Shown here piece by piece: positions 34,187 through 46,378 of a DNA stretch of 64,000 nt (positions within the stretch are counted from its first letter, which is position 1; each line of letters starts with the position of its first letter). The position numbers and the translations under genes are program-made. This DNA is from Siphonodentalium dalli (lineage: Eukaryota > Mollusca > Scaphopoda > Gadilida > Siphonodentaliidae): assembly GCA_032622095.1 (NCBI GenBank), contig CP136063.1:276327426-276391425 (forward strand), written 5' to 3'. The notes beneath the pieces are model-generated. The model ran no database searches. It was not told the origin of the DNA and saw only the letters and a program-made list of their open reading frames with translations.

Positions 34187-34781
34187 AAATATGCAAATAG
34201 CGTGTCTGTCACCCTTTATACAGCCTCACATAGACTGGAGCAGACGACACTCTGCAGTGCATGCTTCCATCTGTGTGAGGCTCCCTGTGGGATAAAACTT
34301 TAACATTGTTTTTTGAGGTTGATGTTTTACATTACTGAATTCAAGCCTGCAAATAGCATGTCTGTCATTTGCAGAATGAGGTCCCCAGAGGGTGAATTTA
34401 GTGACGCTATCCCGCATAGCGGGCTAGTATCACTAAATTCACCCTCTGGGGACCTCATTCTGCTTAGGCCCTCAACTGCTATGGTAGATCTAGGATCAGA
34501 TTGAAGTTCCCCAGTTCAAGTTGGTGATGGTCACCCATTGGGCACCTCGTTTATGGAATTTACCTTCTGCAAATTAGGGGATATAGAAACTTCCCATATG
34601 GGAAAACGTAACTAAAAACAATGTTAATTTGATACTATAGATACTTCCCAGAAGATGAGGCCTAAGCAGAATGAGGTCCCCAGAGTGTGAATTTGGTGAT
34701 GCTAGCCCACTATGTGGGATAGCGTCACTAAATTCACCCTCTGGGGGCCTCATTCTGCAAAATGACAGACACGCAGGCTTG
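34187..34781. mobile_element. hAT-type MITE, CAAGCC family (B copy 1)
   Basis: Allele of 16706-17306, with AACATGAT at 34179-34186 and 34782-34789. The right terminus has lost about ten bases (ACACGCAGGCTTG). Confidence 0.7.
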
Positions 34782-35319
34782 AACATGATAAATATGCCTG
34801 AGAGATGTAATGAAACATAAACAACCCTGCATGCATATAAGCAATTTAATATGACAAAAATATATGATAGCAAAATTGCACAGGCATTAACCTACATGTA
34901 ACCCTCTTGCTACTACCCACCCTGCCCTGTAAGGAATTTTTTTGCAGACCAACACCCCCTCCCCTTCCCTACATAAATATTGGGGAAAGACACATCCTGA
35001 AATATGACATACGAAGAGGGGGCTAGCCAGCTAACTGGGACCTTGGCTAACTGGGACCTCAAGTCTGGCTAACTGGGACCTTCAGATTTATATGTTAGTG
35101 GAATAGAATATTAAATAAATTTTTTTGGTCAAAAGCAGGGCAAACGCTGCCAAACGCTTTTGCAGAATGAGGTCCCCAGAGGGTGAATTTAGTGACGCTA
35201 TCCCGCATTGCGGGCTAGCATCACCAAATTCACCCTCTGGAGACCTCATTCTGCTTAGGCCTCATCTCCTGGGAAGTATCTATAGTATCAAATTAACATT
35301 GTTTTTAGTTATGTTTCTA

Positions 35320-35500
35320 CAGTAATGCCCTAATTAATCGACTCCCTAATCACAGCAGAATTATGTGGTTTAATCATGAATGGCAACATCACTATGTGGT
35401 TTTCCGATGAATGGCAACAAGCCATATTTCCGACTAAATCCTGAAAAGTTACCCATAATTCTGCTGTGGTTAGGGAGTCGATTAATTAGGGCATTACTGT
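35320..35500. mobile_element. TA-type palindromic MITE (B copy of 17940)
   Basis: Same position and structure as the nested element in copy A, inside the truncated CAAGCC-family MITE that ends at 35743. Confidence 0.7.
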
Positions 35501-36194
35501 ATATCCCCTAATTTGCAGAAGGTAAAATCCATAATCGAGGTGCCCAATGGGTGACCATCACCAACTTGAACTGGGGAACTTCAATCTGATCCTAGATCTA
35601 CCATAGCAGTTGAGGGCGTAAGCAGAATGAGGTCCCCAGAGGGTGAATTTAGTGATGCTAGCCCACTATGCGGGATAGCATCACTAAATTCACCCTCTGG
35701 GGACCTCATTCTGCAAATGACAGACACACTATTTGCAGGCTTGGCTATCAGTTGGTTTGGCCTTGAGTAAATACAATTGGGCTATTCCACTATGTTTATC
35801 ATTTTGTAGTCTGAGAAATCGTTGGTTTTGATATTACTGCCTGATTGTTTCGGTATAACTAAGCCCATTGATAACTGGCAGAGTAGTGGCACTCACCGCT
35901 TCTGTGATGACAGCGGTTACATATCCAGAGTTATGAGACATTGATTTTGCAACAAAATGTTGTGTAAACTCCCTCGCATTAGTGTTTCTGTTTAAAATTG
36001 CTTGACTTGTTGTAATCAATTGTCTTCACACGATGGATCAGAGTGACCACATCAGTTGCAATTTCTTTATTTCTCATGTTCAAATTAAAAAAAAAATCTG
36101 TTTCACAATCGTTACTTTTATCCTGTTTTTGTAATTTTGCTGCCTTTTTCTGCACTTTCTCTGGCTATGTTATGTCTCCAACTTTATATGGATC

Positions 36195-36610
36195 CAAGCC
36201 TTGAAATAGTGTGTCTGTCATTGGCAGAATGAGGTCCCCATATGGTGAGTTTAGTGACTATATCCCACTGTGTGGGCTAGCATCACTAAATTCTCCCTCT
36301 GGGAACCTCATTCTGCTGAGGCCTCAACTGATATGGGAGACTTATGATCAGATTGAATTTCCCCAGTTGAAGTTGGTGATGTTCACCCATTAGTCACCTC
36401 GATAATGCATTTTATCTTCTGCAAATACGGGATATAGAAACTGAATGGAAGGGGAAAAATAACTAAAAACAATGTTAATTTTATACTATAGATACTTCCC
36501 AGAAGATGAGGTCTAAGCAGAATGACGTCCACTGTGTGGGATAGCATCACTTAAATTCACTCTCCATGGACCTCATTCTGCAAATGACAGACACACTATT
36601 TCAAGACTTG
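36195..36610. mobile_element. hAT-type MITE, CAAGCCTTG variant (B)
   Basis: Allele of 19212-19627 with the same TATGGATC/TATGGGTC flanks. The shared mismatch shows the duplication had already decayed before the two copies separated. Confidence 0.7.
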
Positions 36611-37188
36611 TATGGGTCCTATATCTCTGCCTATTAGTCCATCAGCTGGTATACAGTACCAGTGTTTAGCATGCGATCATTTTGTATAAGCCTTGTCACT
36701 GGTTCATGATTTTCAAGATGGCTGATGGTTCCATATGGTCCGATTCCTAGTATTATACCCAACCCACCGGTAAAAGGTCAAAGTTAAGAAGTAGCATCCA
36801 TTTGTAAACATTCGACAGTGCAAGCATTTTTTATCAGCATTTGATGGCATAATTTCAGTTATTCTGAGTGCAACGACGGGTTTAAGAATTGTTTTGTGGC
36901 CATGTCGTCTACAAAGTTAGGACCTGGTAACGATGCGGACATTCAGACGTTTAAGCGATGGACTTTGTCAATGAACTTCTCATAATTAACTGATAAATAG
37001 CGAGTATTTGCGATAAAAAAAATAATGCAAAAGCATATACGTGATACACTCAATCCATCTACTATGCGAAACCTCCGTATTGTATGTATCCAGGGTGATT
37101 GTTTAATTAGTTTTATGAAGTTGTCGCACCTGCGATTCGGTAACGAACTGTTGCCATTTTATTTTTGGAATTCCCAGACTGGAGCCAT

Positions 37189-37284
37189 ATGGCGGATTCA
37201 CCGCGAGTTAGTGATCTTACTTATTTCCTGTCGCAGAGTTGGGGAGCGAGTGCACTGTGGAATGCTACAGATGAATGTAACTGA
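37189..37284 (+). CDS. Candidate first coding exon (B copy of 20998)
   Basis: Identical 31-codon frame starting MADSPRVSD. Both surrounding frames stay open as in copy A. No domain recognised. Confidence 0.25.
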   Translation: MADSPRVSDLTYFLSQSWGASALWNATDECN

Positions 37285-38581
37285 AGAATGGCCTTCACCT
37301 GATACATGTGATATGTTATTAAAGGATGAAATCTTGTTTATTTGAATTGTACATCATATCTAAATAATTTAAACTTAAACTGGTGAATTAATGGGGAATG
37401 GATTTTAATGAGTGGGAAATTTATTTAACAAGCTGCTGTTTTGGGGTTTTCAGGTAAAAAATTTCCGGCCGAATAGCCCTGTCGAATAGCCCTGTCGTAC
37501 ACTTGGAGATTTATTTTTAAAAATAAACACTTGACCTATTCTTTTTCTTGCATTTTCATGATCAACTGGTGTCAATCTACCGGGGTAGCTGGGTAAACAT
37601 CACTGGAGTGGTCCACAGGCTTCAATTCAGTGAATTTGGCTGAAAGGTTATCACCATTTAGTTCAGTGATTTCTATTATATAGATCAGTACAAAGTTTAT
37701 TTAATATAGCAAACTATATTGATCAGGGACAAGGCAAGATGTTTACACAATACACACCGGTTACAAACACATCAATTAAATTCTCATGTATAAATTACCA
37801 TTGCTTAGGCCACTATTATTAAATTGTTTATTTGCACGCTATAGGGATGTAATCATGTTGACAAAAAAAAAATAGATGTAGGGGTAGGTTTATTTGGATC
37901 CCGAGAATACCCACTTTCTTTCGACATTGTTGTCCAATTTTTTACCCATATAAAATGCTACATGTATATGGATATGGAATACATGCTCCAAATTCAGTTA
38001 TTTGAATACAAGGTTTTAAAGTTGTCTGTAAGTACTGGTATTTTTCATATAATGGAAAGAAGTTTAATTTCTAACTGCCATCAATCTCTCAGACATGTTT
38101 TACAGAAGAATGACACAGTAACGTCATCAGGCCTCAACATATAGTGCTAGCCTCACCAAATTCATCCTCTGGGAACCTCATTCTGCATGGCCTCATCTGT
38201 TATGGGAGACCTACCTAGACACAGATTTTAGTTCCCAGATGGTGACGATGGTGATGTGCTCCCATTTGGTACCTCGATTATGCATTATGTCATCTGCCAA
38301 TTTGGATATAGAGAAACTAAAAAAAAGGGAAGATGAGCCTAAGCAGAATGAGGTTCCCAGAGGATGAATTTGGTGACTAGGTCGCTGTGCAGGGTAGTGT
38401 TACTAAATTCACCCTCTGGGTACCTCATTCTGAAAATGTCCGGCACCATATTTTGAACCCTGAATGACACGTAGGGATGTACTTTTATCTGGTTATGCCG
38501 TATTTGGAATCTGAATTTGGTAAACCCTACCAATATCTGAAGTAAAGGGGTCAGATGGCCAGATGCCATAGATCATTGCGT

Positions 38582-38790
38582 ATATCTGAATCAAGCTACA
38601 TGTATCACTGAGTCGCTACCATATTATATCCATCTATCCATGAATTCCGTATATCTGAATCAAGCTACATGTATCACTGAGTCGCTACCATATTATATCC
38701 ATCTATCCATGAATTCCGTATATCTGAATCAAGCTACATGTATCACTGAGTCGCTACCATATTATATCCATCTATCCATGAATTCCGTAT
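38582..38790. repeat. 69-bp tandem repeat, three copies in B, one in A
   Basis: The unit starts CTGAATCAAGCTACATG and repeats at 38586, 38655 and 38724. Copy A has a single diverged unit near 24450-24520. The unit length is a multiple of three, so an open frame runs through it without meaning. Confidence 0.8.
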
Positions 38791-39884
38791 ATGGAATTCA
38801 TGATTATTCAAAACTCATAATAAGGAATGCTACTCCAGAACTTTGACATGTAGCACTTAAACCACGGAATGGGGGCTGGATGGATCCAATATCGTAGTCA
38901 GTGACTCAGTGATCTCGCTTATTGTCCTCAATATTAGATTCTGTGGTGATTCCGACTTAGTGCTGTAAATATAATGTAGAGATTTAACCTCCATTATTCA
39001 ACTGCTTCAAAGTTGAACTCTAAACTTGGTTTATATAAGTTAATTGCACACATGATTTCCTAATTTTAGTCATGTGATTTGTGTCACTTGGATATTTGGA
39101 AAAAGGAACTTGCACTTCAATAAATTCCGCACCTCTGTGTGATAAACTGTTAAAATCTATTTTTTTTATTATTTGTCATGGAGGCCAGCCCATTATGTAT
39201 AGATAGTGTTTCGTTTCATGTTTACAAATTGGATTCCTGTGGTTTTATGTTTTTTTTCCTTCTGTTATTATACCAACACGCACAGAGTCAAGAGCACATT
39301 CTGCAATCCACACGCCCTGCGTGAGTGTATTTACACATGATAACTGGTTCAGTGATCAATTATATTCTGATAAGGACTTCCCCCATATTAAACCCTCTAA
39401 AATATCGTCAATGGCAGTGATGTTTGCATAGTTATTAAACCATAAGTTGCTGTCCTGCTGCGAGGTCTTGTTCCGTAGTGCTTTTATCACATTCATAGTC
39501 ACACCGGTAAGAGTATAATATACATATATTACAATATTATATGCTTCAATTAGTGTAGATTTATATACCATAATAATATACGTATACAGTTTGACGTCCA
39601 TTCTTAGAGGGATTTTACAATGGACAGAGGCACTGTACATGGCTCCAGTACCACGTGTTCATTTAATAATGAATAACCTTGGATAAGTTGGATTCCTAGC
39701 ATAGTTATATAGTTTAAAGACACCATACCAAATCATAAGCTCAAATCTCAAGGCATGTCAGATGCCTTTAAACTTTTATTTTAATTTTATTAGTATTCCA
39801 AGATTATTACATCTTATTAATACATCTCAGAGAAAAATATCCAACTTAAAATTTTAAGTTGATGTAAATTAATCTATTTAAATA

Positions 39885-40098
39885 CAGTAATGCCCTAAGT
39901 AATCGACTCCTTAACCACAGCAGAATTATGGGTAACTTTTCAGGATTTAGTCGGAAATATGGCTTGTTGCCATTCATCGGAAAGCTTTCGGGGAGAGCTT
40001 TCCGATGAATGGCAACAAGCCATATTTTCGACTAAATCCTGAAAAGTTACCCATAATTCTGCTGTGGTTAAGGAGTCGATTGCTTAGGCCATTAATGT
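39885..40098. mobile_element. TA-type palindromic MITE (B copy of 26981)
   Basis: Left terminus CAGTAATGCCC intact; right end degenerate. The central region GGAAAGCTTTCGGGGAGAGC differs from copy A, which has a small rearrangement at the palindrome centre. Confidence 0.7.
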
Positions 40099-40659
40099 AC
40101 ATTCGCAACAAGCCTGCAAATAGGGTGTCTGTCATTTGCAGAAAGAGGTCTCCAGAGGATGAATCTAGTGGGCTAGCATCACCAAATTCACCCTCTGAAG
40201 ACCTCATTCTTCTTAGGCTCATTTTCTGGGAAGTATCTATCTGAAATTAACATTGTTTTTAGTTACTAGTTACTTTTTCCCTTCTGGGAAGTTTCTATAT
40301 CCCCTAATTTGCAGAAGATAAAATGCATAATCGAAGTGACTAATGGGTGAACGTCACCAACTTCAACTGGGGAACTTCAATCTGATCCGATGTCTCCCAT
40401 AGCAGTTGAGACCTAAGCAGAATGAGTTTCTCAGAGAGTGAATTTGGTTACGCTAGCCCACCATGCGGATAGTGTCATCAAATTCACGCTCTGGGAAACT
40501 CATTCTGCAAATGACAGATGCACTATCAGGCTTGAATGGCAAAACACTATAAAAAATGAAGTAGGTGTAAATTATTGCTTCATATGTGCATGAACAATCT
40601 ATCAATTCTTATCGAAATGGCTATGTTACAATCAGAATGGCACATTGAGAATTTGAGGT

Positions 40660-40810
40660 CAAGCCTTGAAATAGGGTGTCTGTCATTTGCAGAATGAGGT
40701 TCCCAGAGGGTGAATTTGGTGATGCTAGCCCGCTATGCGCGGTAGCATCACTAAATTCACCCTCTGGGGACCTCATTCTGCAAATGACAGACAAGTTATT
40801 TCAAGGCTTG
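40660..40810. mobile_element. Compact palindromic hAT MITE, B only
   Basis: An exact 8-bp duplication TTTGAGGT (40652-40659, 40811-40818) encloses 151 bp with termini CAAGCCTTGAAATAG and TATTTCAAGGCTTG. It is a single subterminal hairpin of the larger family, i.e. a minimal derivative, and was not found in copy A. Confidence 0.85.
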
Positions 40811-41757
40811 TTTGAGGTGTCCCTCAAATCAGATCAACCTTGGAAATCTGTCCTGAATTTCACTGATGTGGAGGTTTGAAACCACGCCAACACTGTCTAG
40901 CCCAGACTGCAATGATTATTAAGCCAGTTCCTCCCACCTGTTATAATATATCCCTCTCAAGTCGGAGTTTAATAGTGTGCCTGTCATTTGCAGAATGAGG
41001 TCCCCAGAGGGTGAATTTAGTGACACTATCCCACATGGTGGTCTAGCATCACTAAAGTCACCTTCTGGGGACCTCATCTGCTATGGATGACATAGACATA
41101 GACTCAGATTGAAGTTCCCAAATGGTGTATATTGTGATGTACATCCATTGGGAACCTCGCATATATAAGAGAATGCATTGGGACAGGGATTTTGCAAACT
41201 TTCAGAAAGCTCCAGTCATCGAAGGGTTAAGTTGCATAAAGTAGACAACTTGTTCTATTTTAGGGCAGAAATATGAGGGAGTCTGTAGATGTGAACCGTG
41301 TGGGCTTGACATTACTTTCAAGCTCACAGATGCACACATAGGATTGTCATAATTTCCACCCACTAGAATATGCAAGATAAGATCTAGTTGCAACTATTGT
41401 TATTTTACAGCAGGTAACTGAAGACAGGGTACGTGATGACAGTCGACTATATGCAGAGGCAATTGAAATCTGAAGTAGAAATAGGAAATCTGAGATTTGG
41501 GGAATAAGGAAGGATATCTTGTGATTTGCTAGTTAATACTACATTATATGGGGATTTGCACTCAGAGAGTGCACTCAGAGTTATTGTACAAGTCACTTAT
41601 CCAAAATATATCTAATGAAAAATACAAGTAGCATGCACCAACTACATGTACATGTAATGATATTAGTGGTTGTTCAAACCCTACTTCGCTGTGATTTTCA
41701 CTTATTTTCAACCATTTAATCCTTTCTATACTAAATACTCATTGGTGAGTAGCTGTA

Positions 41758-41970
41758 CAGTAATGCCCTAAGTAATCGACTCCTTAACCACAGCAGAATT
41801 ATGGGTAACTTTTCAGGATTTAGTCAGAAATATGGCTTGTTGCCATTCATCGGAAAGCTCTCAGTGAGAGCTTTCCGATGAATGGCAACAAGCCATATTT
41901 ACAACTAAATCCTGGAAAATTACCCATAATTCTGCTGTGGTTAAGGGGTTGATTATTTAGAGCATTACTG
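41758..41970. mobile_element. TA-type palindromic MITE (B copy of 28587)
   Basis: Same site and structure as in copy A, with TA on both sides. Confidence 0.75.
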
Positions 41971-43337
41971 TAGCTGTATATCCATTAGGAAACGTTCAGA
42001 TAATAAGTTCAACAAACAACCATACATGCAGGTTGTTTTTTTTTATTATAATTTACTCATCTTTTTGGTACAATTTGCGATATGTTGTTACATACATTCA
42101 TGTACATACATAGCTTATATGATAATACAGATATATGCTGCTAAATCATACTTTTTCCAATGCATTGTCTGTATTACGTTATATTATGGCACAATGTCAA
42201 ATATCGTTCAAATTAAAATGAAATCCGTGTCATTAAAAAAATTTGTCAGTTCTTCTTAAGCTGTCATTCTCTGATTTTACTAGTGATTGACTTTTTAATG
42301 ATATAAAAAATATATAATAGTTGTATTTTTATGTGTAACCTGTTACTCATGTTAGAGGTTGTGTTTGTGAACTTTCTGTAGAGGCCTTGCACATTTCCAT
42401 CCTATCATTTTGGGAGAAAAATTGGGAAGTGTTCTGTAGGTTGTTTGTTGAACCTACTATCTGAACAATTAATAGAACTCCTTCTGCACTTGTGTTATCT
42501 TCAACTGTTTATTTTTCTGAAAACCCCTCCAGATGAATAATAGACCATTCAATCATATACTTTTATAACTGAATGGGAAAATCCAGTACATTCAATATGT
42601 ACCGGGTATTTGTTGTTGATACATTCTATGTCCAGAATTTCAACCTAAATATCAACAGCTTACATGTATATCCAGGAATGGCATGAACCATAAATTCAAA
42701 CATTCTCTCCTAACATAGACACGGTGGGTATCACGTGGTGTCGAGGTTGGTGAGTACCACGCATTCGAAATGGCAGAGATGAGCTCAAACATACAAAAAC
42801 ATAATATATCAGGAACTGACAGAAAATGTCACCGAGAGCTTTCCAATGAATGGCAACAAGCCATATTTCCGACTAATTCCTGAAAAGTTACCCATAATTC
42901 TGCTGTGGTTAAGGAGTCAATTATTTAGAGCATTACTGTAGCTTGCTTATCATTATGTCGACATTTTATTATACATTTTTTCCACTACCTCGCGATTCTC
43001 TTTTGAGTTTATGATAAATCCTGTGGAGGAGGAATCAGTTTGTTCCCATTTTCTCCGACAGAACCGACTGGACACTTTGAGAGGTTTAAATGAAAGTCAG
43101 TGTTATTAACACATGGGGCGGGGCCATTGTCACACTTCAATCAAAATAGTATACAGTGCTTGATTTGGAAACATGAATATTAATGGGCTGTCGTGAGTTG
43201 GGGATTCCAAGCTCATCTCTGAAATCAATCTGAATACCAGTGTCCCCAGACCCAGTCAATAATAATGAGATATTGGTCTGTGCTTGATATAGACTGGCTA
43301 TATGTATTGTATGAATTAATAAAAGATTGATGTACTA

Positions 43338-43550
43338 CAGTAATGCTCTAAATAATCGACTCCTTAACCACAGCAGAATTATGGGTAACTTTTCAGGATT
43401 TAGTCCAAAATATGGCTTGTTGCCATTCATCGGAAAGCTCTCAGTGAGAGCTTTCCGATGAATGGCAACAAGCCATATTTCCGACTAAATCCTGAAAAGT
43501 TACCCATAATTCTGCTGTGATTAAGGAGTCGATTATTTAGAGCATTACTG
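43338..43550. mobile_element. TA-type palindromic MITE (B copy of 31575)
   Basis: Same site and structure as copy A, followed 12 bp on by the foldback repeat at 43562-43687. Confidence 0.75.
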
Positions 43551-44579
43551 TACATATTCATGTTATAAGATGACAGGAATTGAATGATGACACCTTTATA
43601 GACTCATTAGTGTCACAAAAGTGTATAAGTGTTTTGACTCATAAGTGTATTAAAGGTGTTATCATTCAATTCCTGTCATCTTATAACTTGATCAAGACTC
43701 ATACAGCTATACATATACATCTAATATTCATGTAATAGTACTAATTCACACATACTGTCGTATGACCCCCATTTGATTTCTTGTACAGACAGTACATTCA
43801 TATGCATGTATATTTTTGTTTACGTTTTTGTGACTGTAAATAAATTGACTAATAACCACAAGGATGATATTATAAAAGAAACGCTTCAAGGTTTCTATAG
43901 AAAGTCTGCCAGACACGCGGCAGGAAACGCTTCAAGGTTTATATAGAAAGTCAGCCAGACATGCGGCAGTTCATTCATACATTACTATATACATTATTCA
44001 GACTGGATAAATGAATGCTATACCAACAAGAATCTTGATGGTCATATAAAAGAAACGGTGATATATTCCTTGGGACCTATATCAATGCAGTCGAAAAACA
44101 CAGTACTAGCCCTGTTAATTAGCCCAGGCAAAAATTAATTTTGTCTGCTATTTTTTAGCCGAGGCAAAATTCAAACATTTTGAAGACTACTAAGATAACA
44201 AGGAATATCTCGATAATCGGCAATTTTAAGCTAGACCCAACCGAAGTCTACCATGACCAAGTTTCAATTGTAAATTGAAGATTTACAGTAATGCCCTAAA
44301 TAATCGACTCCTTAACCACAGCAGAATTATGGGTAACTTTTCAGGATTTAGTCGGAAATATGGCCTGTTGCCATTCATCGGAAAGCTCTCACAGGCTTTT
44401 TAGCTGAGGAAATATTTCTGGGCTGGGCAATATTTTTAGCCTGGGCAATTTTCTGCTTAAATTAACAGTACATTTATGTATACATGTATTTATGTTTACA
44501 ATATTGTGTCTGAATAATTGCCTCTCTATACTAGTTGTTTTAATGAACGACTAGTAACATACCAACATGATCAGGGCAT

Positions 44580-45030
44580 GTGGGGTGGGGGGGGTCTCAC
44601 CCCTTCCTCCAAATTTTTGCAGCAGCATATTTTTAAAATGGGCTACGTCCGTCCGTTCGTCAGTCGGTCTGTTGTACCGTCCGTTCGTCCGTGACACTTT
44701 TGAGTACCTTCATGGTGTAATCATCTCCTGCTACAGATTTCATCCCAGAGATTTGAAACTTCAGAATATTGTTGCCCATATATTGAAGATGTGCAACATG
44801 TATATAGATGACAGAAAAACTAAATTTTGACGGAGTTATTAACCCTTTTCGACTTAGAAAATTTGAATTGTTTTTATAATTTTCTGTCCGAGGGTACCTT
44901 CATGGTGTAATCAACTCCTTCTACAGTTTTGATCGTAGGTATTTGAAACTTCAGAGTATTGTTACCCACATATTGGAGATGTGCAACATGTATATAGATG
45001 ACGGAATTTTTTTTTTTTATGGAATTATTA
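44580..45030 (+). repeat. Family D minisatellite-bearing element (B)
   Basis: Allele of 32800-33240. Here the first monomer continues GGAGTTATTAACCC then TTTTCGACTTAGAAAATTT, a block also seen in family B monomers near 20101-20133. Confidence 0.6.
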
Positions 45031-45394
45031 ACCGTTTCGACTTTATATTTCTTTAACAAAGCGGCATCGACTTGCCTCGTTTTCGGGGGACACTGTGGTC
45101 AGCTGACCTTTTATTCTGCCTTGGGTCAAAATTTTGGTCTCAGTTGGCCATCATGGGAGTTTCTTCTTGTTCAGGGTGGAGAGGTTCAGTTTCAATGGGG
45201 GGGGGGGGGTGGGGGGGGGCAGTTGGAAATTTCAAGATGGACATAACAAGACACCCTCTACCCACATCCCTGAACACAATGGTGATATTACAGATACCCT
45301 GCTTTATGCATGTACCTTGGGATAATAAATGAATGCTATGATATACCAACAAGAGTATTGAGATTCAACTTCATTACCCTGCTTTATACCTTGT

Positions 45395-45876
45395 GACCTA
45401 CATAAAGACAGAACTTGAGGACACTGTTCATTCTGACATGTATATCTCTGTTTACAATAGTTTGACTGTTTAAATGAATGTACTAACCTGCCAACACAGG
45501 CATGATGGACAAATAAAAGAAACGCTGATTTATAACCAGGGTCCAATAAAAAGTCAGTCAATATATCAGAAGCACTCCTGGGTGCACAGGAACAAAGTTA
45601 CCTCTATTGTAAACAATTTATCTTGCCTGGATACCTCTTGATTCTTGCTAGGTAAGTTTACACCTGTCGGTATGTTAACTGGTACCAGCCTTTGATGAGA
45701 ACTGCTTGGTCTCAGGTCTGACTAACTCATTATTTTATAGGCATTCACCCAATGGGGTAGCTAAAAGCAAACTAAACCTCCCTCTATACATATAAACCGG
45801 GGAGTTTCTATAATGCTTATAAAATGCATCATTGTTATTTATTTATACTATTGCATATTGAGGTGGAGTCTGTTAT
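45395..45876. other. No gene identified
   Basis: Unique AT-rich sequence beyond the end of the duplicated locus. No coding or repeat structure could be supported. Confidence 0.5.
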
Positions 45877-45880
45877 TTAA

Positions 45881-46055
45881 CCCTTTCAGTACCAAGTCCG
45901 ATTTTTGTATCAACCCATATACCCTGTGCCAATGCATTGCAGCATTCTCTTATATATGCGAGTCGACCATAGGTCGCCTCGCATATATAAGAGAATGCAT
46001 TGGCCTAACAATTTTTCATCATTTGTTATTATTTTTCAGTGCCAGACTTATTTTG
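45881..46055. mobile_element. Partial piggyBac-type MITE with embedded palindrome
   Basis: TTAA at 45877-45880 is followed by CCCTTTCAGTACCAAG, related to the element at 24587. Its centre carries the CCAATGCATT...AATGCATTGG palindrome (about 45930-46007), interrupted by GCAG. The right side shows AGTGCCAG...TTTGTAGG, but no clean terminus. Confidence 0.5.
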
Positions 46056-46264
46056 TAGGTTTATTGCTAGGGAATCTTACGTTTTTCATGGGCATCAAAA
46101 TTATTACTATGAATACTTGGTGATAGTTTTGAGTTATAACATGCCCCTAAGGTTTTATCCAGTTTGTTTTTAAATTTGCTATAGCATGCTTAAGCATACC
46201 CAAACAAATTTAAACCCAAAACAAACAAAATCTATAAAAAAAAACACATTAAAAAAAAAAAATT

Positions 46265-46378
46265 TAGGGCTGATTTTATCAGCCCTGGCACTCTACAGAC
46301 CATAAATTAGGGCCGATGAGATCGGCCGTGGCACTCTACAGACCATAAATTAGGGCCGATAAGATCGGCCGTGGCACT
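46265..46378. repeat. 43-bp tandem repeat, ~2.5 copies
   Basis: The unit GGCACTCTACAGACC...TTAGGGCCGAT...ATCGGCC recurs from 46287, 46330 and 46372. Each unit contains the small palindrome GGCCGATNAGATCGGCC. Confidence 0.7.

Larger units (their letters stand above)
33679..45394 (+). repeat. Copy B of the large direct duplication (probable haplotype 2)
   Basis: Matches 16190-33578 from its first base and extends, at its right end, into unique sequence that copy A lacks because of the gap. It lacks five or six transposons seen in A. It has its own changes: a 69-bp unit repeated three times (38582-38790), a private hAT MITE (40660-40810), and a block near 40555-41160 that differs from A. Confidence 0.9.

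Noticed and set aside
38582-38790. CRISPR-like array or coding repeat
   Set aside because: Three contiguous 69-bp copies without spacers; a simple tandem expansion relative to the single copy in A. CRISPR is not expected in this eukaryotic DNA.
45140-45352. Gly- or Pro-rich frames around the poly-G tract
   Set aside because: Produced by the G run at 45198-45219; the copy in haplotype A has a different run length and frame.
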